Shown here in pieces: positions 16,332 through 25,071 of a DNA stretch of 45,888 bases. The DNA is from Gammaproteobacteria bacterium (GTDB lineage: Bacteria; Pseudomonadota; Gammaproteobacteria; SZUA-152). Each line of letters opens with the position of its first letter. Positions within the stretch are counted from its first letter, which is position 1. Under the pieces are notes generated by a model. It saw nothing but the letters and a program-made list of their open reading frames with translations, searched no databases and was not told the origin of the DNA. Location of the stretch: the NCBI GenBank assembly GCA_021647505.1, contig JAKIUN010000027.1:1-45888 (forward strand), in the 5' to 3' direction. The position numbers and the translations under genes were made by a program.

Positions 16332-17900
16332 TTACTCCACTGCCACCACCCGCACCAGCGCCACCCCACCGCGGCGATAAATAATCTCACTGACCCGCAA
16401 ACCCTTGGGCAGGTTACCCAAACGATGCGGCTTGGTCAGCACCACATCGCCCGCACGCGGTGTGCGGGTCTCAGTCACCCGTTGGGTGTAGACGCTGAAG
16501 CTGGGCGTATTGAGGTGCCAGCGGATCACCGTCAGGCCCTGCTCCTTGGCAATCTGTGCCGCCGCCTTCACCGGCCCCTGCTGCATGCCGCCGATGGCCG
16601 GCAACAGAAACAGCGAGATCCCCAGCGCCGACACCACACCGCTGGCCAGCAGCTTATCGCCCAGACTGAAGCGCCGCTCACCCATGCAGAAAATGGTAAA
16701 CATGATGGCGGCGACAAAAAACAGCCGCCAGGACAGGCCGAAGTAGGCCGGGTAATCGGTCAACATACTGCGGACGTAGTCATCGTCGATGGCCGGCAGC
16801 GCACCGGCGATAATATCCGGCAACAACAACAGCATGCTGAAGAAAATCAACTGTGGCAGGAACAGCCACAGCCGCGCACGCAGGCCATCGAACTGCACCG
16901 CCATGAAAATAAAGGTGCCGGTGAGGCCGTACAACACATAGTGCGGCAGCTTGGTGCCGGAAAACGAAAAGAAGGCCAGCACGAACAGAAACCAGATTAG
17001 GGCGAATCTAGTCAACTCATCACGCCACAGCGCTTTCACCCGCCACAGCGCGGCAACCAGCAGGCCGGTAAACGGCAGCACCGCCACCAACACCACCGGG
17101 ATGTAATACAACAGGCCGCCGCCGTGGCTTTCCATGGGGTCGGAGAAACGGTCGATATTGTGCTTGAAGAAAAAGCCCTGGATAAAGGCATCGCCTTCTT
17201 TCAGGTACTGCACTACGTACCAGGGCAGGGCCACGGCGAGGAACAGGACGATGCCAGCCGGGTCGAACACCATGCGCAACCAAGCCTTCAGTTCACGCTG
17301 CACGGCGAAGAAGATAAAACTCACCGCCAGCGGCACCAGCACCGCCACCGGCCCTTTGGTAAGAAAACCCAGGCCGATGAGGCCAAAGGTCAACAACAGC
17401 CAGCGCCGCTCGCGTTCACGCCAGTAGAGAAACAGACTGAACATGGCGCTGGCGATGAAAAAATTGAGCAGCGCATCAGCGGTAGCCGCGCGCGACATGA
17501 TCGATACCGCCAGCACCGTGGCAGTGATGATGGCGGCGATCAGGCCCGTGCGCTCGTCGCGCACCCGGCGCAGAAAAAATAACACCGCCAGCACCCAGCC
17601 GGTGCCGGCCAGCGCCGAGGGCAGACGGAAGGCGAACTCATTGACGCCGAACAGCATCACCGACAGCGCCTGAAACCAATAGATCAGGATCGGCTTGTCA
17701 TAGCGCGGCTGGCCGTCAAGATAGGTGGAAATAAAATCACCGCGCGTGAACATCTCACGCGTCGCCTCGCTGAAGGCGCCCTCGTCAAGATCAAACAACG
17801 GCACCGCCCACAGGTTCAAATAAAAGCTGCTGGCCACGGCGATGAATAACAACCAGCGCAGGGCCTGCAGACTGAGGGGCTTGGGGGTAATAGGGGTCAT
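16332..17900 (-). CDS. ArnT/PMT-type lipid-linked sugar glycosyltransferase
   Basis: The 522-residue integral membrane protein has about 11-12 hydrophobic segments. The family's first periplasmic loop carries the acidic catalytic motif in PLFDLDEGAFSEATREM, and is followed by YDKPILIYW. A further conserved loop reads FFFKHNIDRFSDP. GT83 (ArnT) and related PMT enzymes transfer sugars from polyprenyl phosphates to lipid A, glycans or proteins; the acceptor here is unknown. The ATG at 17900 gives MTPITPKPLSLQALRW; upstream codons in the open frame cover the divergent gene's region. Divergently arranged with the flippase-like gene. Confidence 0.88.
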   Translation of the reverse strand: MTPITPKPLSLQALRWLLFIAVASSFYLNLWAVPLFDLDEGAFSEATREMFTRGDFISTYLDGQPRYDKPILIYWFQALSVMLFGVNEFAFRLPSALAGTGWVLAVLFFLRRVRDERTGLIAAIITATVLAVSIMSRAATADALLNFFIASAMFSLFLYWRERERRWLLLTFGLIGLGFLTKGPVAVLVPLAVSFIFFAVQRELKAWLRMVFDPAGIVLFLAVALPWYVVQYLKEGDAFIQGFFFKHNIDRFSDPMESHGGGLLYYIPVVLVAVLPFTGLLVAALWRVKALWRDELTRFALIWFLFVLAFFSFSGTKLPHYVLYGLTGTFIFMAVQFDGLRARLWLFLPQLIFFSMLLLLPDIIAGALPAIDDDYVRSMLTDYPAYFGLSWRLFFVAAIMFTIFCMGERRFSLGDKLLASGVVSALGISLFLLPAIGGMQQGPVKAAAQIAKEQGLTVIRWHLNTPSFSVYTQRVTETRTPRAGDVVLTKPHRLGNLPKGLRVSEIIYRRGGVALVRVVAVE

Positions 17901-17994
17901 GCGCTGAGTGAATCCTTGAGGGTACAATGGCTGCCGACAACAACAGAACAGAAAACACACCAGTAGGAGCGGGCCAACCACCCACGAGGCGCAT

Positions 17995-18927
17995 TTGCAA
18001 ACACGACACAAGATCCTGCTGAAAACGGCCATCGGCCTGGCCCTGCTTGTCGGCCTGATCGTGCTGGTCGAACGCCTCATCGGCTGGACGACCCTGCTGG
18101 CGCCATGGCGCACGCTGCAACCCATCCCGCTGGCGGTGGCCATTATACTGGTATTTTACACCTACGGCCTGCGCGCCCTGCGCGTGCATGACTACTTTCA
18201 CGACGACACCCGCGGCCGTTTTGCCACCGTGCTGCGCCTGTCTCTGCAACACAATCTGCTCAACAACCTGCTGCCGGCACGCAGCGGTGAACTGAGCTTT
18301 CCGCTGCTGATGTCACACCACTTCACCATTCCGCCCCTGCGCAGCGTCCCTGCCCTGCTGTGGTTCCGACTCCTCGATCTGCATACCTTGCTGGCCTTCG
18401 GGCTACTGGTGACAGGCGACGCCCTGCTCGGCCCCGGCTGGGCATGGCCACTAAGCCTCGCCTGGATGCTGCTGCCCTGGCTGGGTTTCCGCATGGTCGC
18501 GCCACGCCTGGCGCGCTGGCAGCGGCCACAAGGCCGGCTTACGGCCCTGCTGCACCAGGCCGCACAGGCCCTGCCGCTGGACGCACCACGGTTCTGGCGC
18601 TCCTGGCTGTGGACTTTGCTTAGCTGGGGTATCAAGCTGGCGGTATTTGCCTGGATACTCGGCCTGTTTGCGAGCATGAGTGCCGTTGCGGCCTGGCTGG
18701 GCGTCATCGCCGGCGACCTCACCAGCGTGCTGCCAGTGCACGGTGTGGCCGGTGCTGGCACCTTTGAGGCCGGTGTAGTCGCCGCCCTGCTGCCCTTCGG
18801 CATCGACGCCAAGGCCGCCCTGCAGGCGGCGGTCAACCTGCACCTGTTCATCCTCGGCAGCATCCTGCTCGCCGGCCTGCTGAGTCTGGCCCTGCCGGTT
18901 CGCAGGCAAAGCGGTGATGGGGAATAA
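17995..18927 (+). CDS. Lysylphosphatidylglycerol synthase TM-region (UPF0104) family protein
   Basis: This 310-residue protein has about seven or eight hydrophobic segments and the family hallmarks. These are an early YGLRALRVHDYF arginine-rich turn, NNLLPARSGELSFPLLM (the conserved PARxGE motif), and a late SVLPVHGVAGAGTFEAG. Members resemble the flippase half of MprF and are often next to glycosyltransferases, suggesting lipid translocation. The TTG at 17995 is preceded by GAGG; no in-frame ATG is available, which makes the start tentative. It is divergent from the ArnT-like gene, and this pair is bracketed by copies of repeat family B. Confidence 0.85.
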   Translation: MQTRHKILLKTAIGLALLVGLIVLVERLIGWTTLLAPWRTLQPIPLAVAIILVFYTYGLRALRVHDYFHDDTRGRFATVLRLSLQHNLLNNLLPARSGELSFPLLMSHHFTIPPLRSVPALLWFRLLDLHTLLAFGLLVTGDALLGPGWAWPLSLAWMLLPWLGFRMVAPRLARWQRPQGRLTALLHQAAQALPLDAPRFWRSWLWTLLSWGIKLAVFAWILGLFASMSAVAAWLGVIAGDLTSVLPVHGVAGAGTFEAGVVAALLPFGIDAKAALQAAVNLHLFILGSILLAGLLSLALPVRRQSGDGE

Positions 18928-18959
18928 TGGCACCATGCACGAACTAAACCACAAACTTC

Positions 18960-19129
18960 GGAGCGGGCCATGCCCGCGATGATTTTACAGTCCTGCACAA
19001 GCGCTGTTATTTCTACCATTGTGGGAGTGGCTTCAGCCGCGAATGAAACTAGCCACTATTCGCGGCTGAAGCCGCTCCCACAAAAGAGTTATCCTTTCTC
19101 CTGTACTCATCGCAGGCATGGCCCGCTCC
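18960..19129. repeat. Composite repeat family B, copy 2 (nested palindromes)
   Basis: Outer arms 18960-18982 and 19107-19129 are 23-base inverted repeats with one wobble difference (core GGGCCATGCCCGCGATGA). Inside lies a 24-bp palindrome (19020-19043 with 19059-19082) nearly identical to the one at 16223-16283. The right outer arm ends 5 bases before the hydrophobic signal-like codons of the DUF3108 gene. Confidence 0.8.
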
Positions 19130-19824
19130 TTGTCGTGTTTCTATTGCTTCTGCTGCTGCCCACACTCGCCGTTGCAACCGAACTCCCCAACCGTTTCATC
19201 GCCATCTACGATGTAAAAAAGGGCCTCATCACCATCGGCGAAACCCGCCGCAGCCTGACGCCGGATGGGCCAAACCGTTTCATCTTCGAATCCATTACCC
19301 GCCCCACCGGTATGACGCGCCTGCTACGCAGTGGACAGGTGGTGGAGCGCAGCCAGTGGATCTGGCACGGACGGCATATGCGGCCACTGGAATATACCTG
19401 GTTCAGCCGTGGCGGCGAAAAGGCTCGCACCCTCCAATTGACGTTTGACTGGCCGCAGCGAAAATTGACCAACACCGTCAACGGCGATCCGTGGCAGATG
19501 TCGCTCACCGACGACCTCACCGTGGACAAACTCCTTTTCCAGTTACGTCTGATGCACGATCTGCCGACCCGCCAGCGCTGGCTGCATTACCCGGTGGCTG
19601 ATGGTGGCAAACTCAAGATGTACAAGCTGGAAATTCTCGGCACAGAGACCATTCGTATTCCCTCCGGCACCTACAAGACCCTTCGCGTGCAGCGCAGCAA
19701 CGGGCCACTGCAAACGACCTTCTGGTGTGCGGAAAAACTGGGCTATCTACCGGTGCGCATTGAGCGGCGTAAGGCCGATGGCAGCACCATCAATGCGGTA
19801 TTGACGTCGGTGACGGGGTTTTGA
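18970..19824 (+). CDS. DUF3108 periplasmic protein with repeat-derived 5' end
   Basis: The C-terminal 225 residues are a DUF3108-type beta-rich domain (RFIAIYDVKKGLITIGE, GTYKTLRVQR, CAEKLGYLPVRIE). It is preceded by a hydrophobic LLVVFLLLLLLPTLAVA that looks like a signal sequence. The only in-frame ATG with a ribosome-binding site (GGAG, 6-base spacing) is at 18970, inside the left arm of repeat B. Translation from it would run through the whole repeat without a stop, adding about 50 residues. Alternatives are a GTG at 19135, which gives a signal peptide with no positive charge, or an ATG at 19118 in another frame. The start is therefore unresolved. Function unknown. Confidence 0.75.
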   Translation: MPAMILQSCTSAVISTIVGVASAANETSHYSRLKPLPQKSYPFSCTHRRHGPLLVVFLLLLLLPTLAVATELPNRFIAIYDVKKGLITIGETRRSLTPDGPNRFIFESITRPTGMTRLLRSGQVVERSQWIWHGRHMRPLEYTWFSRGGEKARTLQLTFDWPQRKLTNTVNGDPWQMSLTDDLTVDKLLFQLRLMHDLPTRQRWLHYPVADGGKLKMYKLEILGTETIRIPSGTYKTLRVQRSNGPLQTTFWCAEKLGYLPVRIERRKADGSTINAVLTSVTGF

Positions 19825-19831
19825 ACGAACA

Positions 19832-19858
19832 CGTGGGCACAAGAAACGCACCCTACGA
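19832..19858. repeat. Repeat family A, degenerate short copy
   Basis: CGTGGGCACAAGAAACGCAC followed by CCTACG is like the element at 6297-6326 but has lost the second GTGCCCAC arm. Confidence 0.55.
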
Positions 19859-19864
19859 GACTAA

Positions 19865-19894
19865 CTTGCCGAAGGCATTCAGGCCTTAGGCAAG
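19865..19894 (-). terminator. Hairpin at the 3' end of dcd
   Basis: CTTGCC-AAGGC pairs with GCCTT-GGCAAG around a 6-base loop, with one mismatch. The dcd stop codon is inside the stem. Only a short T-rich TTAG follows on the reverse strand, so termination strength is uncertain. Confidence 0.5.
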
Positions 19895-20445
19895 GTGACT
19901 CCGCGCTGCCCCTGATACTTGCCGCCGCGGTCGGCGTACGAGATATCACACACTTCATCACCACCGAAAAACAGCATCTGCGCCACACCTTCGTTGGCAT
20001 AGATCTTTGCCGGCAGCGGCGTGGTGTTAGAAAACTCCAGGGTCACATGACCTTCCCATTCCGGTTCCAGCGGCGTGACGTTAACAATAATGCCGCAGCG
20101 GGCGTAGGTGGACTTGCCAAGGCAGATGGTGAGCACGTCGCGGGGAATACGGAAATATTCCACGGTACGCGCCAGGGCGAAAGAGTTCGGCGGGATAATA
20201 CAAACGTCGGATTTCACATCGACAAAGCTGTTGTCGTCGAAGTTCTTCGGGTCGACCACTGCCGAATTGATATTGGTAAAGATCTTGAATTCATCGGAAC
20301 AGCGCACGTCATAACCGTAACTGGATGTCCCGTAGGAGATAATGCGGCCACCGTCACTCTCACGCACCTGCCCCGGCTCGAAAGGCTCGATCATGCTGCT
20401 GCTGGCCGCCATGCGGCGGATCCAGTTGTCCGATTTTATACCCAC
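19879..20445 (-). CDS. dcd: dCTP deaminase
   Basis: Dcd deaminates dCTP to dUTP, the main bacterial supply route for dTTP. The 188-residue protein has the typical opening [28 protein letters not shown], the nucleotide-binding [10 protein letters not shown], and the catalytic-Glu region [16 protein letters not shown]. Length is exactly that of the gammaproteobacterial long form. The GTG at 20445 has AGAGGGG 8 bases upstream. The frame stays open to 20526, but that extension translates repeat family A. It lies downstream of mrp on the same strand, with repeats in between. Confidence 0.95.
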   Translation of the reverse strand: MGIKSDNWIRRMAASSSMIEPFEPGQVRESDGGRIISYGTSSYGYDVRCSDEFKIFTNINSAVVDPKNFDDNSFVDVKSDVCIIPPNSFALARTVEYFRIPRDVLTICLGKSTYARCGIIVNVTPLEPEWEGHVTLEFSNTTPLPAKIYANEGVAQMLFFGGDEVCDISYADRGGKYQGQRGVTLPKA

Positions 20446-20463
20446 TAAAACACCCCTCTCAAT

Positions 20464-20531
20464 CGTAGGGTGGGCACTGCCCACCAACCATGCCCTGTAC
20501 AAACTATCCCGGTGGGCGGTGCCCACCCTAC
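20464..20531. repeat. Repeat family A, full palindrome
   Basis: Arms 20464-20485 and 20511-20531 (CGTAGGGTGGGCA and TGCCCACCCTAC at the ends) surround a 25-base loop. The element begins 19 bases upstream of the dcd start and so lies in the dcd leader. Confidence 0.85.
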
Positions 20532-20541
20532 ATCTCTACGC

Positions 20542-20587
20542 CTCTGTGGTGAAAATAATAACCGCAAAGGGCGCGAAGGACACAAAG
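20542..20587. repeat. Repeat family D copy
   Basis: CTCTGTGGTGAAAATAATAA followed by CCGCAAAGGGCGCGAAGGA and CACAAAG resembles 14636-14664. Confidence 0.5.
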
Positions 20588-20632
20588 TTTGTTCTTTGCA
20601 TCGCATCACACCCTTGCACTGCCGACCGCTTA

Positions 20633-21724
20633 TTAGCTGTTCTGGATGACGATATTGGGAAACTTGGCGCTGAATTCCTTGGCCTGCAGTGACAGCTTGG
20701 CGGCCATGCGGCGGGCAATCTCGCGGTAGATCTGCGCAATACGGCTATCGGGGTCGTTAACCACGGTGGGCGTACCATCATCCACTTCCTTACGGATCTG
20801 GATGTCCAGCGGCAGGGCGCCGAGGAAATCGACGTCGTAGTCCTCGGACATGCGCGCACCGCCGCCTTTACCGAAGATGTGCTCTTCGTTACCACATTTA
20901 GAACAGATGTGAATACTCATGTTCTCGACGATACCGAGCACGGTCACATCTACCTTTTCAAACATCTTCAGCGCCTTGCGGGCATCCAGCAGGGCGATGT
21001 CCTGCGGCGTAGTGACGATCAGCGCACCACTCACAGGCACCTTCTGCGCCAGGGTCAACTGGATATCGCCGGTGCCCGGCGGCAGATCGATGATGAGGTA
21101 ATCCACGTCCTGCCAACGGGTGTCGTTAAGTAGCTGTTCGAGGGCCTGGGTGACCATGGGGCCACGCCAGATCATCGGCGTATCCTCGTCGATGAGATAG
21201 CCAATGGACATGGACTGAATGCCATGGCCCATCAGCGGCTCCAGGGACTTGCCGTCTTTGGACTCCGGCTTGTCGGACACACCCAGCATGCGCGGCTGGC
21301 TGGGGCCATAGATGTCGGCGTCGAGGATGCCCACGCTGGCGCCCTCGGCGGCCAGAGCCAGAGCCAGGTTGACGGCGGTGGTGGACTTGCCGACACCACC
21401 CTTGCCGGAGGCAATGGCAATGATGTTCTTGACGCCGGGAATGGGCTTGACGCCCTTCTGCACCGAATGCGGCTCGATCTTGCTGCTGACCTTGATAGTC
21501 GCCTCGCTAACACCATCGACGGCCTCCAGCCGTTCTTTCAACTTTCTGCCCAACTCATCCTGCCAACCCCTGGCGGGATAACCCAGCACCACGTCCACAC
21601 TGACCTTGCCGGCATCGATGGCGATGTTCTTGATACTCTTCGCGCTCAGCAGATCCTTTTCCAGGTTGGGATCGATGAATTGTCCGATGGCGGACTCGAG
21701 TTGTTCGCGGGTGACGTCGCTCAT
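20633..21724 (-). CDS. mrp: Iron-sulfur cluster carrier Mrp/ApbC
   Basis: This P-loop ATPase carries and delivers [4Fe-4S] clusters to target proteins. The 363-residue protein has an N-terminal MIP18/DUF59 domain (about 1-90; QFIDPNLEKDLLSAKSIKN). The deviant Walker A is GKGGVGKST (107-115), followed by DADIYGPSQPRMLG and DYLIIDLPPGTGD. The cluster-binding pair is CSKC (Cys274, Cys277). AAGGAG lies 8 bases before the ATG. It is divergent from metG, a neighbour conserved in E. coli. The Fe-S theme fits the rsx operon and class I fumarase in the window, but no direct link is shown. Confidence 0.96.
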   Translation of the reverse strand: MSDVTREQLESAIGQFIDPNLEKDLLSAKSIKNIAIDAGKVSVDVVLGYPARGWQDELGRKLKERLEAVDGVSEATIKVSSKIEPHSVQKGVKPIPGVKNIIAIASGKGGVGKSTTAVNLALALAAEGASVGILDADIYGPSQPRMLGVSDKPESKDGKSLEPLMGHGIQSMSIGYLIDEDTPMIWRGPMVTQALEQLLNDTRWQDVDYLIIDLPPGTGDIQLTLAQKVPVSGALIVTTPQDIALLDARKALKMFEKVDVTVLGIVENMSIHICSKCGNEEHIFGKGGGARMSEDYDVDFLGALPLDIQIRKEVDDGTPTVVNDPDSRIAQIYREIARRMAAKLSLQAKEFSAKFPNIVIQNS

Positions 21725-21777
21725 ATTGGGAACTCCTTGGGCTGACCGGTATCGTTTCACCCCACAGGACACTTTCC

Positions 21778-21798
21778 GGGGCTATAAGGGGCTATAAT
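21778..21798 (+). promoter_or_regulatory. Duplicated -10 region ahead of metG
   Basis: GGGGCTATAA occurs twice in tandem (21778-21787 and 21788-21797). This places TATAAG and a perfect TATAAT exactly 10 bases apart. No good -35 is visible for either. The second hexamer is 111 bases upstream of the metG ATG. Confidence 0.5.
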
Positions 21799-21909
21799 GG
21801 AGCGGCGAGTTTACACAATTCAGGGCCGTACCGTAATATTACCTTTTGTATAAGCCGCCATTCCGGTCTCCCTGCCTACACGCCACCCGTCTGAGCATTC
21901 AATAATCCC

Positions 21910-24006
21910 ATGAGCACCGCTTCCGATACATCCACACCTGCCCGCCCCCCGCGCAGAAAAATACTCGTCACCAGCGCCCTGCCCTACGCCAACGGCGCCA
22001 TCCACCTGGGCCATATGGTGGAGCACATCCAGACCGACATCTGGGTGCGTTTCCAGAAGATGCGCGGCCACCAGTGCCTCTATGTGTGCGCCGACGACGC
22101 CCACGGCACGCCTATCATGCTACGTGCCGAACGCGAAGGCATCACGCCGGAGGAACTCATCGCGCGAGTGAAGGAAGAACACGAGGCCGACTTCGCCGAC
22201 TTCGGTATCGGCTTCGACAACTATCACACAACCCACTCGGAAGAAAACCGCGAACTGGCGGAAAATATTTACCTGCGCCTAAAAGAGAGCGGCCACATCG
22301 CCGTGCGCACCATTAAGCAGGCCTATGACCCCGTGAAGGAGATGTTCCTGCCCGACCGCTTTCTCAAGGGTGAATGTCCACGCTGCGGCGCCAGGGATCA
22401 GTACGGTGACAACTGCGAGGCATGCGGCGCCACCTATTCCACCGCCGAACTGAAAAACCCGGTGTCCGTGGTCTCCGGCGCCACGCCCATCGAGAAGGAG
22501 TCCGAGCACCACTTCTTCAAGTTGCCCAACTTCGAGAACATGCTGCGCGACTGGATCCGTAGCGGGCACCTGCAACCAGAAGTCGCCAACAAGCTGGCCG
22601 AATGGTTTGAGTCCGGCCTGCAGGAATGGGATATCTCCCGCGATGCGCCCTACTTCGGTTTCAAGATTCCGGGCACGGAGGATAAATATTTCTACGTCTG
22701 GCTGGACGCGCCCATGGGCTATTTCGCCAGCTTCAAAAACCTCTGCGACAAACACGACGACCTGGATTTTGATGCCTTTCTTGGTAAAAACAGTCTGGAC
22801 AAAGACAGCGACACCGAGCTGTACCACTTCATTGGCAAGGACATCATCTATTTCCACGCCCTGTTCTGGCCCGCCATCCTGCACGGCGCCGGCCTGCGCA
22901 CACCCACCGCCATCTTCGCCCACGGCTTCCTCACCGTAGGCGGGCAAAAGATGTCCAAGTCACGCGGCACCTTTATCAATGCCCGCGCCTACCTGGATCA
23001 CCTCAACCCGGAATACCTGCGCTACTACTTCGCCGCCAAACTCAGTAGCCGCATCGATGATATCGATCTCAGTTTCGACGATTTTAGCGCCCGCGTGAAT
23101 TCAGACCTGGTAGGAAAAGTGGTCAACATCGCCAGCCGCTGCGCCGGTTACATCAGCAAGAAGTGTAACGGCCAGTTGTCCGCTACTTGCAGTGAGCCTG
23201 CACTGTATCAGCGCTTCGTCGATACTGGTGAACAGATCGCCGCACTGTACGAGCAGCGCGAATTCAGCCACGCCATGCGCGAAATCATGGCCCTGGCCGA
23301 CATCGCCAACCAGTACATCGACGAACAAAAGCCGTGGCTACTGGCCAAGTCCGAGGACACGACACAGCAGGCGCAGGACGTCTACAGCACCGGCATCAAT
23401 CTGTTCCGCGTACTGATGACCTGGCTCAAGCCGGTGCTGCCGGAGATGGCCTGCGAGGCACAGGACTTCCTCAACATCGATACCATGGACTGGCACGACT
23501 GCGGGCAGCCGCTCAGCGACCACCGCATCGACAGGTTCAAGCCGCTGATGACCCGCGTGGAACAGGAAAAGATCGACGCCATGCTGGCGCAAACCCGAAA
23601 TGAACTGGCCGCGCACACCTCGGCCGAGCGCTCAACCGAGGCAACGGAGCCCGGCCCGCTGCAAGCCGACCCCATCGCTGACACCATCGCCTTCGACGAT
23701 TTCGCCAGGATCGACCTGCGCATCGTGCGCATCAAAAAGGCCGAGCACGTCGATGGCGCCAAGAAACTGCTGCGCCTGACCCTTGACCTCGGCGGCGAAA
23801 CCCGCAATGTCTTCGCCGGCATCAAGAGCGCCTATGCACCGGAAGACCTGGAAGGCAAACTAACGGTGATGGTAGCCAATCTGGCGCCACGCAAGATGCG
23901 CTTCGGCGTCTCCGAGGGCATGGTGCTGGCCGCCGGCCCGGACGGCGAGGAGCTGTGGATCCTGCACCCGGACGACGGTGCCCAACCCGGGATGCGGGTG
24001 AAGTAG
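21910..24006 (+). CDS. metG: Methionyl-tRNA synthetase
   Basis: MetG charges tRNA-Met and initiator tRNA. The 698-residue class I synthetase has the HIGH motif as HLGH (32-35) and a zinc knuckle CPRC...CEAC (Cys156, 159, 169, 172). KMSKS is at about 347-351. An anticodon-binding alpha domain follows, and then a C-terminal EMAP/Trbp111-like tRNA-binding domain (about 595-698; [28 protein letters not shown]) that supports dimerisation. This is the full-length E. coli-type enzyme. A palindromic repeat follows 5 bases after the stop. Confidence 0.98.
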   Translation: MSTASDTSTPARPPRRKILVTSALPYANGAIHLGHMVEHIQTDIWVRFQKMRGHQCLYVCADDAHGTPIMLRAEREGITPEELIARVKEEHEADFADFGIGFDNYHTTHSEENRELAENIYLRLKESGHIAVRTIKQAYDPVKEMFLPDRFLKGECPRCGARDQYGDNCEACGATYSTAELKNPVSVVSGATPIEKESEHHFFKLPNFENMLRDWIRSGHLQPEVANKLAEWFESGLQEWDISRDAPYFGFKIPGTEDKYFYVWLDAPMGYFASFKNLCDKHDDLDFDAFLGKNSLDKDSDTELYHFIGKDIIYFHALFWPAILHGAGLRTPTAIFAHGFLTVGGQKMSKSRGTFINARAYLDHLNPEYLRYYFAAKLSSRIDDIDLSFDDFSARVNSDLVGKVVNIASRCAGYISKKCNGQLSATCSEPALYQRFVDTGEQIAALYEQREFSHAMREIMALADIANQYIDEQKPWLLAKSEDTTQQAQDVYSTGINLFRVLMTWLKPVLPEMACEAQDFLNIDTMDWHDCGQPLSDHRIDRFKPLMTRVEQEKIDAMLAQTRNELAAHTSAERSTEATEPGPLQADPIADTIAFDDFARIDLRIVRIKKAEHVDGAKKLLRLTLDLGGETRNVFAGIKSAYAPEDLEGKLTVMVANLAPRKMRFGVSEGMVLAAGPDGEELWILHPDDGAQPGMRVK

Positions 24007-24011
24007 TTTTT

Positions 24012-24040
24012 CGGTAGGGTGGGCAGTGCCCACCCTACCG
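24012..24040. repeat. Repeat family A, minimal palindrome after metG
   Basis: CGGTAGGGTGGGCA, one base, then its exact complement: 29 bases, with no loop beyond the central G. Preceded by TTTTT. It could act as a 3' end for metG mRNA, although no T-tract follows. Confidence 0.8.
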
Positions 24041-24199
24041 TCAAAACAGCTGCGTCATCATGTCGCACCCGGCGCAAACAGGGCGCGATATAATGTACTC
24101 GTCTATGATTAGGCCATTTTGGTCTTTCCGTATCCGTAGAGAGGTCTGTACCCTGTCCGCCGCCAAGTCTATTCTCCGACGGACCACACCCAACACGAC

Positions 24200-24781
24200 A
24201 TGACTGAATACGCCCTCATCCTGATCAGCACTGTGCTGGTGAACAACATTGTGCTGGTGAAGTTCCTCGGCCTGTGCCCCTTCATGGGTGTATCGCGCAA
24301 GCTGGAGACCGCCACCGGCATGGCGATGGCAACCACCTTCGTGCTCACCCTGTCGGCCGTATTCAGCTATCTGGTGAACGAATTTCTGCTCATCCCGCTG
24401 GGTCTGGAATACCTGCAAACCATCAGTTTCATCCTCGTCATCGCCGTGGTGGTGCAGTTCACCGAAATGGTAGTGCACAAAACCAGCCCGGTGCTGTACC
24501 AGGTGCTGGGCATCTTCCTGCCCTTGATCACCACCAACTGCGCCGTGCTGGGTGTGGCCCTGCTCAACGTGCAGCAACAGCACGGTTTCCTCGAATCTGC
24601 GGTGTACGGCTTCGGCGCCGCGATGGGCTTTTCCCTGGTGCTGATCCTGTTTGCCGCCATGCGTGAGCGTATCGCCGTGGCCGATGTGCCGGAGGCCTTC
24701 CGTGGCCCAGCCATCGCCCTGATCACCGCCGGCCTGATGTCGATGGCCTTCATGGGCTTTGTCGGGCTGGTAAAAGGGTGA
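24200..24781 (+). CDS. rsxA: Rsx/Rnf complex subunit A
   Basis: This is a 193-residue membrane protein with six transmembrane segments, part of the Rnf/Rsx electron-transport complex linking ferredoxin and NADH to ion movement. In E. coli the complex keeps SoxR reduced. Conserved motifs are [19 protein letters not shown] and [15 protein letters not shown], which hold the Cys residues that ligate an intramembrane iron-sulfur centre with RsxE. First gene of the operon. TATAAT at 24089-24094 may be its -10, but no -35 is apparent. A 290-base gap separates it from rsxB, which is unusual. Confidence 0.96.
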   Translation: MTEYALILISTVLVNNIVLVKFLGLCPFMGVSRKLETATGMAMATTFVLTLSAVFSYLVNEFLLIPLGLEYLQTISFILVIAVVVQFTEMVVHKTSPVLYQVLGIFLPLITTNCAVLGVALLNVQQQHGFLESAVYGFGAAMGFSLVLILFAAMRERIAVADVPEAFRGPAIALITAGLMSMAFMGFVGLVKG

Positions 24782-25071
24782 TGCCCATGGCCATTGTGAG
24801 TATTGTCGGACGGACGAAAAGGTGACCCTCAAAGCAGCAGTAGACCGCTTCGACGGCAAATAGAAACCATTGAGTAATTCATAGTGCCAACGAAATTTAC
24901 AGCCCCGTGCAAGAGTGCAGGCGCTACAGGCCACATGGCACGCCCTCTTGACCCGGCTTGCTATGCAAAAAAATGCACCAATGGCTCTACCATTGCTGCA
25001 TTTTTTTGCTACGCAATACGGGCCAATAGCACGCACCCTGTGACCTGTTCCACTGCCGCCTTGAGGGTGGC
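24782..25071. other. Unusual 290-base gap inside the rsx operon
   Basis: In most gammaproteobacteria rsxA and rsxB are nearly adjacent. Here the gap has no gene of convincing length. Its main feature is the long hairpin at 24965-25009. Confidence 0.6.
24965..25009. repeat. Long hairpin between rsxA and rsxB
   Basis: GCAAAAAAATGCA pairs perfectly with TGCATTTTTTTGC. After one C-C mismatch, CAATGG pairs with CCATTG over a 5-base loop. Flanks (CCCG..TTGC and GCAA..CGGG) extend the symmetry imperfectly. The 3' arm holds seven Ts, so it could act as a partial terminator in either direction; alternatively it is the relic of a small inverted-repeat element. Confidence 0.75.

Noticed and set aside
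18198-19019. 273-codon minus-strand frame
   Set aside because: Ser/Arg-rich shadow of the UPF0104 gene in GC-rich DNA, with no recognisable domain.
20446-20526. 27-residue N-terminal extension of Dcd
   Set aside because: It translates repeat family A; the GTG at 20445 with AGAGGGG gives the exact family length.
24041-25036. 331-codon minus-strand frame opposite rsxA
   Set aside because: It covers rsxA antisense and the hairpin gap; composition is His/Gln/Asp-rich shadow sequence, without a ribosome-binding site or family motifs.
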